A stretch of 64,000 nucleotides of DNA from Luteirhabdus pelagi (GTDB taxonomy: Bacteria; Bacteroidota; Bacteroidia; Flavobacteriales; Flavobacteriaceae). Under the pieces are notes generated by a model that saw only the letters and a list, made by a program, of their open reading frames with translations, was not told the DNA's origin and searched no databases. Location: positions 124,001 through 188,000 of the forward strand of contig NZ_JAECMS010000002.1 in assembly GCF_016827595.1 (NCBI RefSeq), written 5' to 3'. Of the stretch, positions 16,552 to 25,453 are shown one piece after another (the first letter of the stretch is position 1; each line of letters starts with the position of its first letter). Made by a program: the position numbers and the translations under genes.

Positions 16552-17892
16552 ATGATGCAATGGGAACAGCTATTATCCTTGAAACGGATGGGCGATACCA
16601 AAAAACGCTTGCGAAGCGAGCAGGATGAAACAAGGCTAGGCTTCGAGGTAGATTACGATCGAATTATTTTCTCTGCACCGTTCCGAAGCCTACAGGATAA
16701 AACTCAGGTAATTCCATTGTCCAAAACATCATTTGTACACACACGCCTTACCCATAGCTTAGAAGTTTCTGTTGTGGGACGATCGCTCGGGCGGCAGGTT
16801 GGAAAAGCATTAGTTCAAAAACACCCTCACCTTCAATCTACCTACGGATATCGCTTCAATGATTTCGGTGCTATAGTTGCTGCGGCAGCATTGGCACATG
16901 ATATTGGTAATCCACCTTTTGGTCATAGTGGTGAAAAAGCTATTGGCGATTATTTCAAGAACGGAAAGGGACAACGGTTTAAAGAGCAATTCTCTGATAA
17001 GGAATATGAAGATCTTGTATCGTTTGAAGGAAATGCGAACGGGTTTCGAATACTCACACAATCGAAACATGGGGTAACGGGCGGGCTTCGATTGTCGTAT
17101 GCCACTCTTGGGGCATTTATGAAATATCCGAAGGAATCGCTTCCCAAGAAACCTTCCGCACATATTGCAGATAAAAAGTTTGGACTCTTTCAAAACGATG
17201 TTTTCTTTTTCCAGGAGGTTGCAACAGAACTCGGATTGCCTTCAAGAGGATCAAACGGGCAAGTTGCCTACGCAAGACATCCTTTAACGTATTTAGTTGA
17301 AGCCGCCGACGATATATGCTATACCATTATCGATTTTGAAGATGGTATCAATTTGGGATTGATTGAAGAAGATGTAGCCTTGGAGTATTTGCTTCAGCTG
17401 GTGAAAAACAAGTTAAAAACAGACACTTATAATAAGCTTAGCAGGACTTCCGATCGATTGGCGTATCTCCGATCATTGGCTATTAACACGTTAATCGCGG
17501 AAGCAGCACAAATTTTCATCCAATATGAAAAGGACATTTTAAATGGCATTTTCGCTACTGCCCTATTAGAAAAATCCAATTTTAAGGCACAGATCGACGA
17601 CATTATAAAGATTAGTATTGAAAAAGTGTATCAGAGCACTGAAGTCGTAGACAAGGAAATTGTGGGGTACCGTATTTTATCGACCCTTCTAGATGCTTAC
17701 ACCTTGGCATCGGAACATCGTTGGCATGGTAATGAAAGTCATTATGACCGCTTGTTGCTAAAAGCTTTTCCCGAAATTGACAACCAAGCAACTACGTTAT
17801 ATGAAACGATAATGGAATGTTGCCAGTTCGTTTCACGATTGACTGATGGAAAAGTGCTACAATTGTATCGAAAAATACAAGGATCGCTTTAA
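16552..17892 (+). CDS. dgt: Deoxyguanosinetriphosphate triphosphohydrolase (dGTPase)
   Basis: A 446-residue HD-domain hydrolase that cleaves dNTPs (dGTP in the founding member) to deoxynucleoside and triphosphate, keeping dNTP pools in balance. The HD metal ligands are seen as HTRLTHSLEV, AHDIGNPPFGH (near residue 115) and a later Asp in VEAADDICY. The start MMQWEQLLSLKR and the DETRLGFEVDYDRIIFS...FRSLQDKTQV block are typical of the bacterial family. It is transcribed alone; a weak hairpin (TAAAGG/CCTTTA near 17906) follows the stop. Confidence 0.92.
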   Translation: MMQWEQLLSLKRMGDTKKRLRSEQDETRLGFEVDYDRIIFSAPFRSLQDKTQVIPLSKTSFVHTRLTHSLEVSVVGRSLGRQVGKALVQKHPHLQSTYGYRFNDFGAIVAAAALAHDIGNPPFGHSGEKAIGDYFKNGKGQRFKEQFSDKEYEDLVSFEGNANGFRILTQSKHGVTGGLRLSYATLGAFMKYPKESLPKKPSAHIADKKFGLFQNDVFFFQEVATELGLPSRGSNGQVAYARHPLTYLVEAADDICYTIIDFEDGINLGLIEEDVALEYLLQLVKNKLKTDTYNKLSRTSDRLAYLRSLAINTLIAEAAQIFIQYEKDILNGIFATALLEKSNFKAQIDDIIKISIEKVYQSTEVVDKEIVGYRILSTLLDAYTLASEHRWHGNESHYDRLLLKAFPEIDNQATTLYETIMECCQFVSRLTDGKVLQLYRKIQGSL

Positions 17893-17998
17893 AGCACGCT
17901 GATTTTAAAGGTTTTGCCTTTATTAATAGTATATGCCTTCAAAATTTAGTAATTTTAAAGGCTATTATAAACTAGTGTATTTCATTTAAAATTTGTCT

Positions 17999-20653
17999 AT
18001 GAAAAAATTACTTTACGCTTTTATCCTTTTATTTGCGATGCATGCGACTGGACAGGACTATGAGGGAATCATTTCCTCATACCTGAACGACAATCGTTCG
18101 CAATTGCAGTTGCAAACCGAGGATATTTCCGATATCACCGTAAACTCCGACGCTTATTCCAAAAGCATGGATGTTACCAATGTATATGCTTCCCAGCAAT
18201 ATCAAGGCATTTCGATTTTCAATGCTGTTGGTAGTTTTGCTGTTAAGAATAATACTGTTGTGTACAGCAATATCAATAACTTTAAAAAAAATATTGCTAC
18301 TAAAACCAACAGTACCAATCCATCGATTACGGCCGAAGTTGCCATCACAAAAGCAGCACAATCCTTAGGGCTAGCAAATCCTACAAATATTTCATTGTTA
18401 GAATCAATAGGGTCAAACAATTACGTTTACTCCAATGGTGCTATTTCAAGAAATGATATTCCTGTACAATTGGTATATACGACAGTAGGTGATGAATTAA
18501 GATTAGCGTGGGATTTAAGTATTTTCCTAACCGACATGAGTCATTATTACAGTGTCCGCATTGATGCCATGACAGGCGATATGCTCGATATTGCCGACTG
18601 GATTCATAATTGTAGTTTCGGCACAGCGCCACATTCTGGTCATAATAATCCCGAAAGTATTTTAATCGGCGATAGAAATCGAAATCAAGAAGGAGCTATC
18701 ACAAATGGAGGTGCCTCTTATCGTGTTTTTCCTCATCCTTTCGAAAACCCAGATGAGACTGATGACCAATTGGTGGTGAGCCCTGAAAATCTTACTGCTT
18801 CACCATTCGGATGGCATGATACTAATGGCGCAACGGGTGCTGAATTCACATATACTCGAGGAAATAATGTAGATGCTCATGATGATATTGAAGGCGACAA
18901 CAATATTGAACAAGGACCAGATGGTGGCTCAACATTGGAATTTGACTTCCCTTATGATTTGCCACAAGAACCCATAAACCACTTAGATGCTTCTATTGTA
19001 AACTTATTTTATTGGAATAACATTGCACATGATATTTCATATTTATACGGATTTGATGAGGCCAGTGGAAATTTCCAACAAAACAACTACGGCAATGGCG
19101 GAAGTCAAGGCGACTATGTATTTGCACAGGCTCAGGATGGTGCAGGAACTAATAATGCCGTGTTCGGCTCTCCTCCAGATGGAGATAATGGCGTAATGCA
19201 AATGTATTTATGGTCTGCTCCAGGCGATGTACTGGGAACTCTATTAACCATTAATAGCGGACCGTTAGCTGGTCAATATCTTGCTTTCGATTCTAATTTT
19301 AATGGTACAGAATTACCAACAACGCCTATTACCGAAGATTTAGCATTAATGGAGGATGATGATGCCGGCGCCTCCACAGATCCATACGATGGGTGTGATA
19401 ATATTACAAATCCAGCAGATCTTAACGGAAAAATTGCCGTGGTGCGGAGAGGTGAATGCAACTTTACCGACAAGGTATCTTCTGCAGAAGCTGCAGGCGC
19501 AGTGGCAGTAATCGTTGTAAATAATACTCCAGGAGATCCTATACCCATGGGTGGAGCAGGCTCTGGAATTGGAATTCCTGCAGTAATGATTTACCAAGGA
19601 CCAGGAGAAGATATAATTGCTTCTTTATTAGATGGCGATACTATCAATGCAACTTTAGTTGACGATGGCTCTGCGAGCGATCCATTTCAGAGAGATGGTG
19701 ATTTAGATGCCGAAATTATCGTTCACGAGTACACTCACGGTATTTCTAATCGATTAACCGGTGGACGACTTTTAGCAGGTTGCTTACAAACATGTACGCA
19801 GCAAAGTGGTGGGAATTGTACTCGTTTCTCAGAGCAAATGGGAGAAGGATGGAGCGATTGGTTCGGAATGATGTTTACTATGCAGGCCAGTGATAATGCG
19901 GAGGATTTAAGAGGATTTGCCACATATTCCGTTGGACAAGGTGCAGCAGGGAATGGCCTACGTCCATATCCTTACACTACAGATACTACCTACAGTCCTC
20001 TTACCTATGGAGATATTGATAATGCGACGCTTTCCGTACCACACGGTGTAGGTTCTGTTTGGGCATCGATGCTTTGGGATCTTACATGGGCTCTCATTGA
20101 TGAGTACGGATTCGATCCTGATATCTACAATGGTACGGGAGGAAATAATATTGCAATACAATTAGTAATGGATGGCATGAAGTTACAACCTTGTCAACCT
20201 GGTTTCGAAGATGGTCGTGACGCCATTTTAGAAGCGGATGAGTTACTTAACGGTGGTGCAAATAGATGTTTAATATGGGAAGTGTTTGCTGCGCGTGGAT
20301 TAGGTGTTGATGCAGATCAGGGAAGTCCATTAGACCGGACGGATGGAACTGAAGGTTTCGAAATTCCTGAGGGAGAAAACTGTACACTTTCTGCGGATGA
20401 TCGTTCTTCTTACGATAACAACTTTAGAGTATATCCAAATCCATCAAATGGAATTATTAATATTAAGTCGGTATTAGAAGTTGGTCAGGCAACCGTTTCT
20501 ATCTATGATATGAATGGTCGTTCCGTTTACTCGGAAGTTCTAGACCTTAATCAAGTTGTTCAAATAAACGCTGGTAATTTATCAGCTGGGGTTTATGTTG
20601 TTCAAATTGATGGAACAAATTATACGCATACAGCGAAATTGCTAATGCGCTAA
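17999..20653 (+). CDS. Secreted M36 (fungalysin-type) metallopeptidase with T9SS signal
   Basis: An 884-residue extracellular protease. In order: signal peptide (MKKLLYAFILLFAMHATGQ), FTP and PepSY-like propeptide (about 25-200), catalytic region, an inserted PA domain (about 474-535, with GKIAVVRRGECNFTDKV), the zinc motif HEYTH near residue 576 and the third ligand region EGWSDWFG, and a C-terminal T9SS type A sorting domain (about 810-884, RVYPNPSNG...VYVVQIDG). It is made as an inactive precursor, secreted across the outer membrane and probably digests external protein. I use the ATG at 17999, not the TTG two codons upstream. It ends at a shared terminator before dxs. Confidence 0.93.
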   Translation: MKKLLYAFILLFAMHATGQDYEGIISSYLNDNRSQLQLQTEDISDITVNSDAYSKSMDVTNVYASQQYQGISIFNAVGSFAVKNNTVVYSNINNFKKNIATKTNSTNPSITAEVAITKAAQSLGLANPTNISLLESIGSNNYVYSNGAISRNDIPVQLVYTTVGDELRLAWDLSIFLTDMSHYYSVRIDAMTGDMLDIADWIHNCSFGTAPHSGHNNPESILIGDRNRNQEGAITNGGASYRVFPHPFENPDETDDQLVVSPENLTASPFGWHDTNGATGAEFTYTRGNNVDAHDDIEGDNNIEQGPDGGSTLEFDFPYDLPQEPINHLDASIVNLFYWNNIAHDISYLYGFDEASGNFQQNNYGNGGSQGDYVFAQAQDGAGTNNAVFGSPPDGDNGVMQMYLWSAPGDVLGTLLTINSGPLAGQYLAFDSNFNGTELPTTPITEDLALMEDDDAGASTDPYDGCDNITNPADLNGKIAVVRRGECNFTDKVSSAEAAGAVAVIVVNNTPGDPIPMGGAGSGIGIPAVMIYQGPGEDIIASLLDGDTINATLVDDGSASDPFQRDGDLDAEIIVHEYTHGISNRLTGGRLLAGCLQTCTQQSGGNCTRFSEQMGEGWSDWFGMMFTMQASDNAEDLRGFATYSVGQGAAGNGLRPYPYTTDTTYSPLTYGDIDNATLSVPHGVGSVWASMLWDLTWALIDEYGFDPDIYNGTGGNNIAIQLVMDGMKLQPCQPGFEDGRDAILEADELLNGGANRCLIWEVFAARGLGVDADQGSPLDRTDGTEGFEIPEGENCTLSADDRSSYDNNFRVYPNPSNGIINIKSVLEVGQATVSIYDMNGRSVYSEVLDLNQVVQINAGNLSAGVYVVQIDGTNYTHTAKLLMR

Positions 20654-20680
20654 TTGTATAATTTATTATGAAAAGAGAAA

Positions 20681-20707
20681 GCCGCTTTGTTCAAGCGGCT
20701 TTTTTTA
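20681..20707. terminator. Bidirectional terminator between peptidase and dxs
   Basis: Arms GCCGCTT (20681-20687) and AAGCGGC (20693-20699) are followed by a T-run and preceded by an A-rich stretch. The T-run overlaps the end of dxs. Confidence 0.85.
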
Positions 20708-22480
20708 TTGTAGCAAGGCCATAATTTCTTGCTTTATTTTTTCTGAAGAAATTCCTGCCCAATCTTGTAGCTCCTGAACTGTTCCATGTTGTGGAAAAAG
20801 ATCCGGAATTCCTAACACTCTAATAAAGCCCCTATATTTTTGGTCAACGCTATGTGCCTGAATTGCTTCCCCTACACCACCTTTTTTCACACCGTCTTCA
20901 ACCGTAATTACCTTTTCAAAATTTTTGAATATCATATTCAGCATATCAGTATCCAAAGGTTTCACCGAAACCAAATCGAAATGAGCAACTCTATCACGGA
21001 ACACTTCCCCCAATAAGCTTTCTTCTACATTCTTTTTCATGGTGCCAACAGAGATGATGGCTAATTCGGTTCCTTCTTTCAACTTTTGAATTTTTCCTAT
21101 ATCTATCTTGGAAAAAGGCAACTGCCAATCAACATTCCATCCTCGGCCCCGTGGATAGCGAATTGCTATCGGACCTTCGGTATAGTCCTGAACCGTATAT
21201 AACATATTCCGAAGGGCAATTTCATCTCCTGGTGCAATGATTCTTAGATTGGGAATACCACGTAAAAATGCTATGTCGAAAATTCCGTGATGCGTAGCCC
21301 CATCGGCTCCTACCAATCCTGCTCTGTCCAAGCAAAATATAACCGGCAACTTCTGAAGGCAAACGTCATGGATTACTTGATCGTAAGCGCGCTGTAAAAA
21401 AGTTGAATAAATCGCACAATACACTCGATAACCTTGAGTGGCCATTCCAGCAGCCAGCGTAACCGCATGTTGTTCTGCAATGCCCACATCGAAGGCTCGC
21501 TTGGGAAAAGCCTCCATCATGTATTTTAGGGAACTTCCCGTAGGCATGGCGGGTGTAATACCAATTATCCTTTCATTCTTCTGCGCCAATTCCACCAAGG
21601 TCTTTCCAAACACATCTTGAAACTTCGGTGGCTGTTTTTCATTAGACTTCGGAAGAAGATCGCCTGTTTTTGCATCAAATCTTCCCGGAGCATGATAAGT
21701 GATTTGTTGTTCTTCAGCCTGCTTCAACCCTTTCCCTTTTTTAGTGATAACATGCAATACTTTAGGCCCATCTGTCTTCTTGAGTTTCGATAGCACATCG
21801 ATCAGCTTATGAATGTCGTGGCCATCTATTGGTCCGGTATAGTCAAATTGCAAGGCTTCAAAGATATTTTCAGAATTCGGAACGTTTTCAACTGAGGTCT
21901 TTGACAAATATTCCTTTAGTGCTCCGACACTGGGGTCGATGCCAATGGCATTATCGTTTAAAATGACCAAAAGATTGGTACTGCTCACTCCCGCATGGTT
22001 CAAAGCTTCAAAAGCCATTCCGCTGGCAATAGATGCGTCGCCTACTACAGCAATGTGTTGCCTTTCTGTATTTCCCTGTAGCCGCGAAGCAATTGCCATT
22101 CCCAACGCAGCCGATATAGATGTACTGCTATGACCTGTTCCGAAAGTATCGTAGATAGATTCCTCGCGTTTGGGAAAACCACTTATGCCGTTCCATTGCC
22201 GATTGGTATGAAAAATATCCCTTCGCCCTGTCAGAATTTTATGGCCATAGGCTTGATGCCCTACATCCCATACCAACAAATCGTCAGGTGTGTTAAATAC
22301 ATAATGCAAGGCTAGGGTAAGTTCCACTACTCCTAAACTCGCCCCAAGATGACCTTCTTTGGTTGCGACAATATTAATGATGAAATCACGTAACTCCTTT
22401 GCCAATTCAGGTAACTGCTCGGCCGGGACCTTTCGCAGGTCTTTCGGATCGTGAATACTATCTAAAATCTTCTGTTGCAC
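20705..22480 (-). CDS. dxs: 1-deoxy-D-xylulose-5-phosphate synthase
   Basis: Joins pyruvate and glyceraldehyde 3-phosphate to make DXP, the first step of the MEP isoprenoid pathway, using thiamine diphosphate. Visible marks are GHLGASLGVVE, the ThDP-binding GDASIASGMAFEALNHAG region, and HHGIFDIAFLRGIPN of the transketolase-like part. I place the start at the GTG at 22480 (VQQKILDSIHDP, 591 residues), since homologues have about 13 residues before DLRK and TATCTTTA ends 4 bases before it; a TTG at 22501 would add 7 residues. It is divergent from tadA, with promoters only about 15 bases apart. Confidence 0.92.
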   Translation of the reverse strand: MQQKILDSIHDPKDLRKVPAEQLPELAKELRDFIINIVATKEGHLGASLGVVELTLALHYVFNTPDDLLVWDVGHQAYGHKILTGRRDIFHTNRQWNGISGFPKREESIYDTFGTGHSSTSISAALGMAIASRLQGNTERQHIAVVGDASIASGMAFEALNHAGVSSTNLLVILNDNAIGIDPSVGALKEYLSKTSVENVPNSENIFEALQFDYTGPIDGHDIHKLIDVLSKLKKTDGPKVLHVITKKGKGLKQAEEQQITYHAPGRFDAKTGDLLPKSNEKQPPKFQDVFGKTLVELAQKNERIIGITPAMPTGSSLKYMMEAFPKRAFDVGIAEQHAVTLAAGMATQGYRVYCAIYSTFLQRAYDQVIHDVCLQKLPVIFCLDRAGLVGADGATHHGIFDIAFLRGIPNLRIIAPGDEIALRNMLYTVQDYTEGPIAIRYPRGRGWNVDWQLPFSKIDIGKIQKLKEGTELAIISVGTMKKNVEESLLGEVFRDRVAHFDLVSVKPLDTDMLNMIFKNFEKVITVEDGVKKGGVGEAIQAHSVDQKYRGFIRVLGIPDLFPQHGTVQELQDWAGISSEKIKQEIMALLQ

Positions 22481-22484
22481 GCCG

Positions 22485-22492
22485 TAAAGATA
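22485..22492 (-). promoter_or_regulatory. -7 box 4 bases before the dxs GTG
   Basis: TATCTTTA on the minus strand (one mismatch to TAnnTTTG) lies 4 bases before the GTG at 22480. It supports the GTG start and a leaderless message. Confidence 0.35.
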
Positions 22493-22506
22493 CTGTTTCA
22501 AAATCG

Positions 22507-22514
22507 TATTTTTG
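22507..22514 (+). promoter_or_regulatory. -7 box of tadA
   Basis: TATTTTTG matches TAnnTTTG exactly and gives a leader of about 20 bases before the ATG at 22541. It supports that start rather than the one at 22475. Confidence 0.45.
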
Positions 22515-22540
22515 AGACTTCAAAGACTGAACTACTACCA

Positions 22541-22990
22541 ATGATAAAGCCCTTTGATGATAACTATTTTATGAAACGTGCCTTGCAGGAAGCCGAGATC
22601 GCTTTCGAGAAGGGCGAGGTTCCTGTAGGAGCGGTGGTAGTAATCAATAATCAAATTATTGCAAGAGCGCATAATTTGACCGAAACCTTGAATGACGTTA
22701 CGGCACACGCCGAAATGCAAGCTATCACGGCTGCTGCTAATTACCTAGGCGGAAAATATCTTCAAGATTGCACCTTGTATGTTACGCTCGAACCTTGCCA
22801 AATGTGTGCAGGTGCCTTATTTTGGAGTCAGATTTCTAAAATCGTGTATGGTGCACGCGATGAACAGCGCGGATGCATTGTAATGGGAACCTCCCTTCAC
22901 CCTAAAACAAAAATGACAGGTGGTGTAATGGCCGAGGAGGCCTCGCAACTAGTGAAGCGATTCTTTATTGAACGTCGAAATCTTAATTAG
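22541..22990 (+). CDS. tadA: tRNA-specific adenosine deaminase
   Basis: Deaminates A34 to inosine in the anticodon of tRNA-Arg(ACG). The 149-residue protein has the full zinc deaminase signature: His56 and the catalytic Glu58 in TAHAEMQA, and Cys86 and Cys89 in LEPCQMCAG. I start it at the ATG at 22541 (MIKPFDDNYFMKRAL), since the longer reading from 22475 crosses the promoter and dxs start. The family normally begins close to the ALQEAE helix, as here. The gene stands alone and converges on the cold-shock gene. Confidence 0.9.
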   Translation: MIKPFDDNYFMKRALQEAEIAFEKGEVPVGAVVVINNQIIARAHNLTETLNDVTAHAEMQAITAAANYLGGKYLQDCTLYVTLEPCQMCAGALFWSQISKIVYGARDEQRGCIVMGTSLHPKTKMTGGVMAEEASQLVKRFFIERRNLN

Positions 22991-23016
22991 CATCCTTCAC
23001 TTTATGACATAAAAAA

Positions 23017-23034
23017 TCCCCCAAGATTGGGGGA
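23017..23034 (-). terminator. Terminator of the cold-shock gene
   Basis: Perfect arms TCCCCCA (23017-23023) and TGGGGGA (23028-23034) with a 4-base loop. On the minus strand TTTTTT follows, so it ends the cold-shock message. Confidence 0.85.
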
Positions 23035-23067
23035 TGGTTCTTTCTGATGGTTAGTAGTATATATACA

Positions 23068-23262
23068 CTAGTGAATTACCCGAACTTGGGCAGCCACCAT
23101 TCCTTTGCGACCTTCTTCTTCAACATATTCTACCTTATCACCTTCATTAAGGGCTTCCCCATTTAATCCGGTAACATGAACAAATATGTCCTTACCAGTT
23201 TCATCATTAGTGATAAAACCGTACCCTTTAGATTCATTAAAAAACTTAACTGTTCCTTCCAT
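23068..23262 (-). CDS. Cold-shock domain protein (CspA family)
   Basis: A 64-residue single cold-shock domain, the usual length of the bacterial family. The nucleic-acid-binding motifs RNP1 (KGYGFI, residues 12-17) and RNP2 (DIFVH) are intact. It binds single-stranded RNA and DNA and acts as an RNA chaperone. An AT-rich leader precedes the start; a possible -7 box TACCTTTA lies roughly 50 bases upstream, leaving a short leader rather than the long one of E. coli cspA. It ends at a strong terminator. Confidence 0.93.
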   Translation of the reverse strand: MEGTVKFFNESKGYGFITNDETGKDIFVHVTGLNGEALNEGDKVEYVEEEGRKGMVAAQVRVIH

Positions 23263-23356
23263 TGTAAATAAAAAAATAAATTAATAATGGGTAAAGGTAC
23301 GGTATTTATTGGCTGAAATGTTAAAAAAGTGTAAAAAAATTTTGGAAGCGCCTGAC

Positions 23357-23602
23357 CTATAAATCCTTTTCCTTGTTGTGGTTACGCATTTTATCAAGAT
23401 TTTCCTTGGTCAACATATAGTCTTTGAAATTACGTTTTCGCCATCGGTGGTAGATAAATAAAGGCATCCAAACAAAAAATAATACAGCTATGGAAGCGCC
23501 AATACACAATTCGCCAGTAGAATAATCTTCAGCTCTTATATAAAAGCCAAATATGGCAGTTCCAACTATCAATAGAAATAAAATAATCAATACTGTTCTC
23601 AT
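23357..23602 (-). CDS. Small membrane protein with two spans
   Basis: An 81-residue protein with two predicted membrane helices (about 3-22, VLIILFLLIVGTAIFGFY, and 33-52, CIGASIAVLFFVWMPLFIYH) and a basic C-terminal tail (RWRKRNFKDYM), so both ends probably face the cytoplasm. Its ATG overlaps the stop of the ClC gene (ATGA at 23599-23602), so the two are translated together. I do not recognise the family; it may be an accessory protein of the channel. Confidence 0.72.
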   Translation of the reverse strand: MRTVLIILFLLIVGTAIFGFYIRAEDYSTGELCIGASIAVLFFVWMPLFIYHRWRKRNFKDYMLTKENLDKMRNHNKEKDL

Positions 23603-25407
23603 TGTCGTGTAAAATCAACTAGTTTCCGTCGGTATGCTGTCAATAATTTCGATTTGGAAATAAAGCCATGGTACCTTCCTTCTTTGATAACGGGTAGGTT
23701 CCAAGCACCGCTTTTTTCAAATTTTGCCATAATTTCATTCATGCTGTCTTGATTGTAAAATAGCAATGCTGGAGCATTTTCCATCAATTCCTTCGCCGTT
23801 ATCTTATCGTATAGACTGGAATCGAACATTATCTTTCGTAAATCATTCAGAAAAATAACCCCTAGAAATTTATTTTCTTCATTTACTACAGGATACAAAT
23901 TCCTATTCGAATTAGCGACTGCATGGGTTAATATGTCACCTAAAGGCATATCGGGGGGAACTGTCACAAAGTTATGCTCGATGATTTTATCGAACTCCAA
24001 TAGCAACAATGCATTTCTATCGCGGTCGTAGGTTAACAAAGCATCCCTCATGGCCAATTCCCGGGTAAAGATACTGTGTTCCATAGTATTTTTTGAAATC
24101 ATAAAGCTGATGGCTACCGTAATCATCAGCGGAACAAAAAGCGCATAGCCACCCGTAATTTCAGCAATTAGAAAAATAGCGGTTAAGGGGGCATTCACAA
24201 CGCCCGCCATCAATCCTGCCATCCCGACCAAGGTGAAGTTTACTTCCGATACTTCAAAACCAAGACCGAGATTGTTCAGTACTTTTGCAAATACATTCCC
24301 TAAGGCACTTCCCATCACCATCGTAGGAATGATAACACCCCCTACCCCACCCGCGGCAAACGTAGTGGTCATGGCAATCGCCTTAAATATGGTGAAGCCT
24401 ATCAACAGTGCGATTACAACCCATATTGAATCGGAATAGTCATCAAATGGAGTACTCCCCAATGCTTTTAAATGATTCCCTTCAAGCAAAGCTGTGGTGA
24501 AACTGATCCCTTCCCCGTAAAGCGGGGGAATAAAGTAGAGCAAGGCACCTATAGCAACACCTCCGACCATTAGTTTGGCTAACGGCGACTTCAACCGTTC
24601 GAAAATATCGTAAATGGCAAAGTAGCTTCTGGTGAAGTAGATGGATGCGATCCCCGTTCCCAATCCTAACGCAACATAAAACAAAGTATCGGAAATATGA
24701 AAGGATTTCAATACGGTAGCACTAAACAAAACCTCTTCACCTAAAAAGAAATAAGACGTTAACACAGAAGAAATGGAGGCTATCAATAATGGTAATAACG
24801 ACGCAAATGTAAGGTCTAAGCTAAATACTTCCACAGCAAATACCACCGCCGCAATGGGCGATTTAAACATTGAGGCCATAGCGCCAGACGTTGCACAAGC
24901 AATTAAAAGTGTTCTTGTTTTCTTATCGACATGCAGAAAGCGCCCTAAATTAGAACTAAGAGAAGCCCCAGAGGTTATGGCAGGACCAAGTAACCCAACA
25001 GAACCACCAAATCCTACTGTTAACGGTGCTAAAATCAATGTACGATATAAGAGTCGAATGGAAACCAAGCCTTTTTGCCTGAATAGGGAATACAACAGCA
25101 TTGGAATGGATCGCTTTATAAAATCTGGGGTTTCTGGTCGAAGCGGTTTTACGAATAAATATTTCTTCAACAGAAAAACAATGGCTAACCCAACAATAGG
25201 AATAACAAAATACAATCCATGTCGGGTTTCCAATACCACATGCTCGACAAAAGATTGAAGGGAAAATGTGATATTTTTTAGGGTTACCGCTAAAATACCC
25301 GCCAGCAACCCTACAATTGCACTAAGAAAAAAGACAAAGTTCTTTTGTGAAATATGGCGATAGCGCCACTTCAAAAATTTCGACACTATGGGTGCGGTAT
25401 TCGCCAT
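23599..25407 (-). CDS. ClC-family chloride channel with CBS domains
   Basis: A 602-residue inner-membrane ClC protein with about 10-12 helices (residues 25-430) and a pair of CBS domains (about 455-590) that may sense nucleotides. Conserved ClC marks such as GFGGSVG and AGLMAGVVNAPLTAIF are present. The selectivity-filter loop reads GLLGP where E. coli ClC has GREGP, so the gating glutamate is Leu; the helix matching the E. coli proton glutamate reads FAVEVF, with Val at that place. This suggests a passive anion channel rather than a proton-coupled antiporter. TATCTTTA ends 4 bases before the ATG. Confidence 0.9.
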   Translation of the reverse strand: MANTAPIVSKFLKWRYRHISQKNFVFFLSAIVGLLAGILAVTLKNITFSLQSFVEHVVLETRHGLYFVIPIVGLAIVFLLKKYLFVKPLRPETPDFIKRSIPMLLYSLFRQKGLVSIRLLYRTLILAPLTVGFGGSVGLLGPAITSGASLSSNLGRFLHVDKKTRTLLIACATSGAMASMFKSPIAAVVFAVEVFSLDLTFASLLPLLIASISSVLTSYFFLGEEVLFSATVLKSFHISDTLFYVALGLGTGIASIYFTRSYFAIYDIFERLKSPLAKLMVGGVAIGALLYFIPPLYGEGISFTTALLEGNHLKALGSTPFDDYSDSIWVVIALLIGFTIFKAIAMTTTFAAGGVGGVIIPTMVMGSALGNVFAKVLNNLGLGFEVSEVNFTLVGMAGLMAGVVNAPLTAIFLIAEITGGYALFVPLMITVAISFMISKNTMEHSIFTRELAMRDALLTYDRDRNALLLLEFDKIIEHNFVTVPPDMPLGDILTHAVANSNRNLYPVVNEENKFLGVIFLNDLRKIMFDSSLYDKITAKELMENAPALLFYNQDSMNEIMAKFEKSGAWNLPVIKEGRYHGFISKSKLLTAYRRKLVDFTRQ

Positions 25408-25453
25408 ACGATAAAGATACCGATTAACTCAAAACCATTACACTGTATTTCGA

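Noticed and set aside
22475..22540. Longer N-terminus for tadA starting at 22475
   Set aside because: It would cross the dxs start and both divergent promoters; the family begins near the ATG at 22541.
24773..25258. 161-codon plus-strand frame inside the ClC gene
   Set aside because: Antisense shadow of conserved membrane helices; no signal, motif or promoter of its own.
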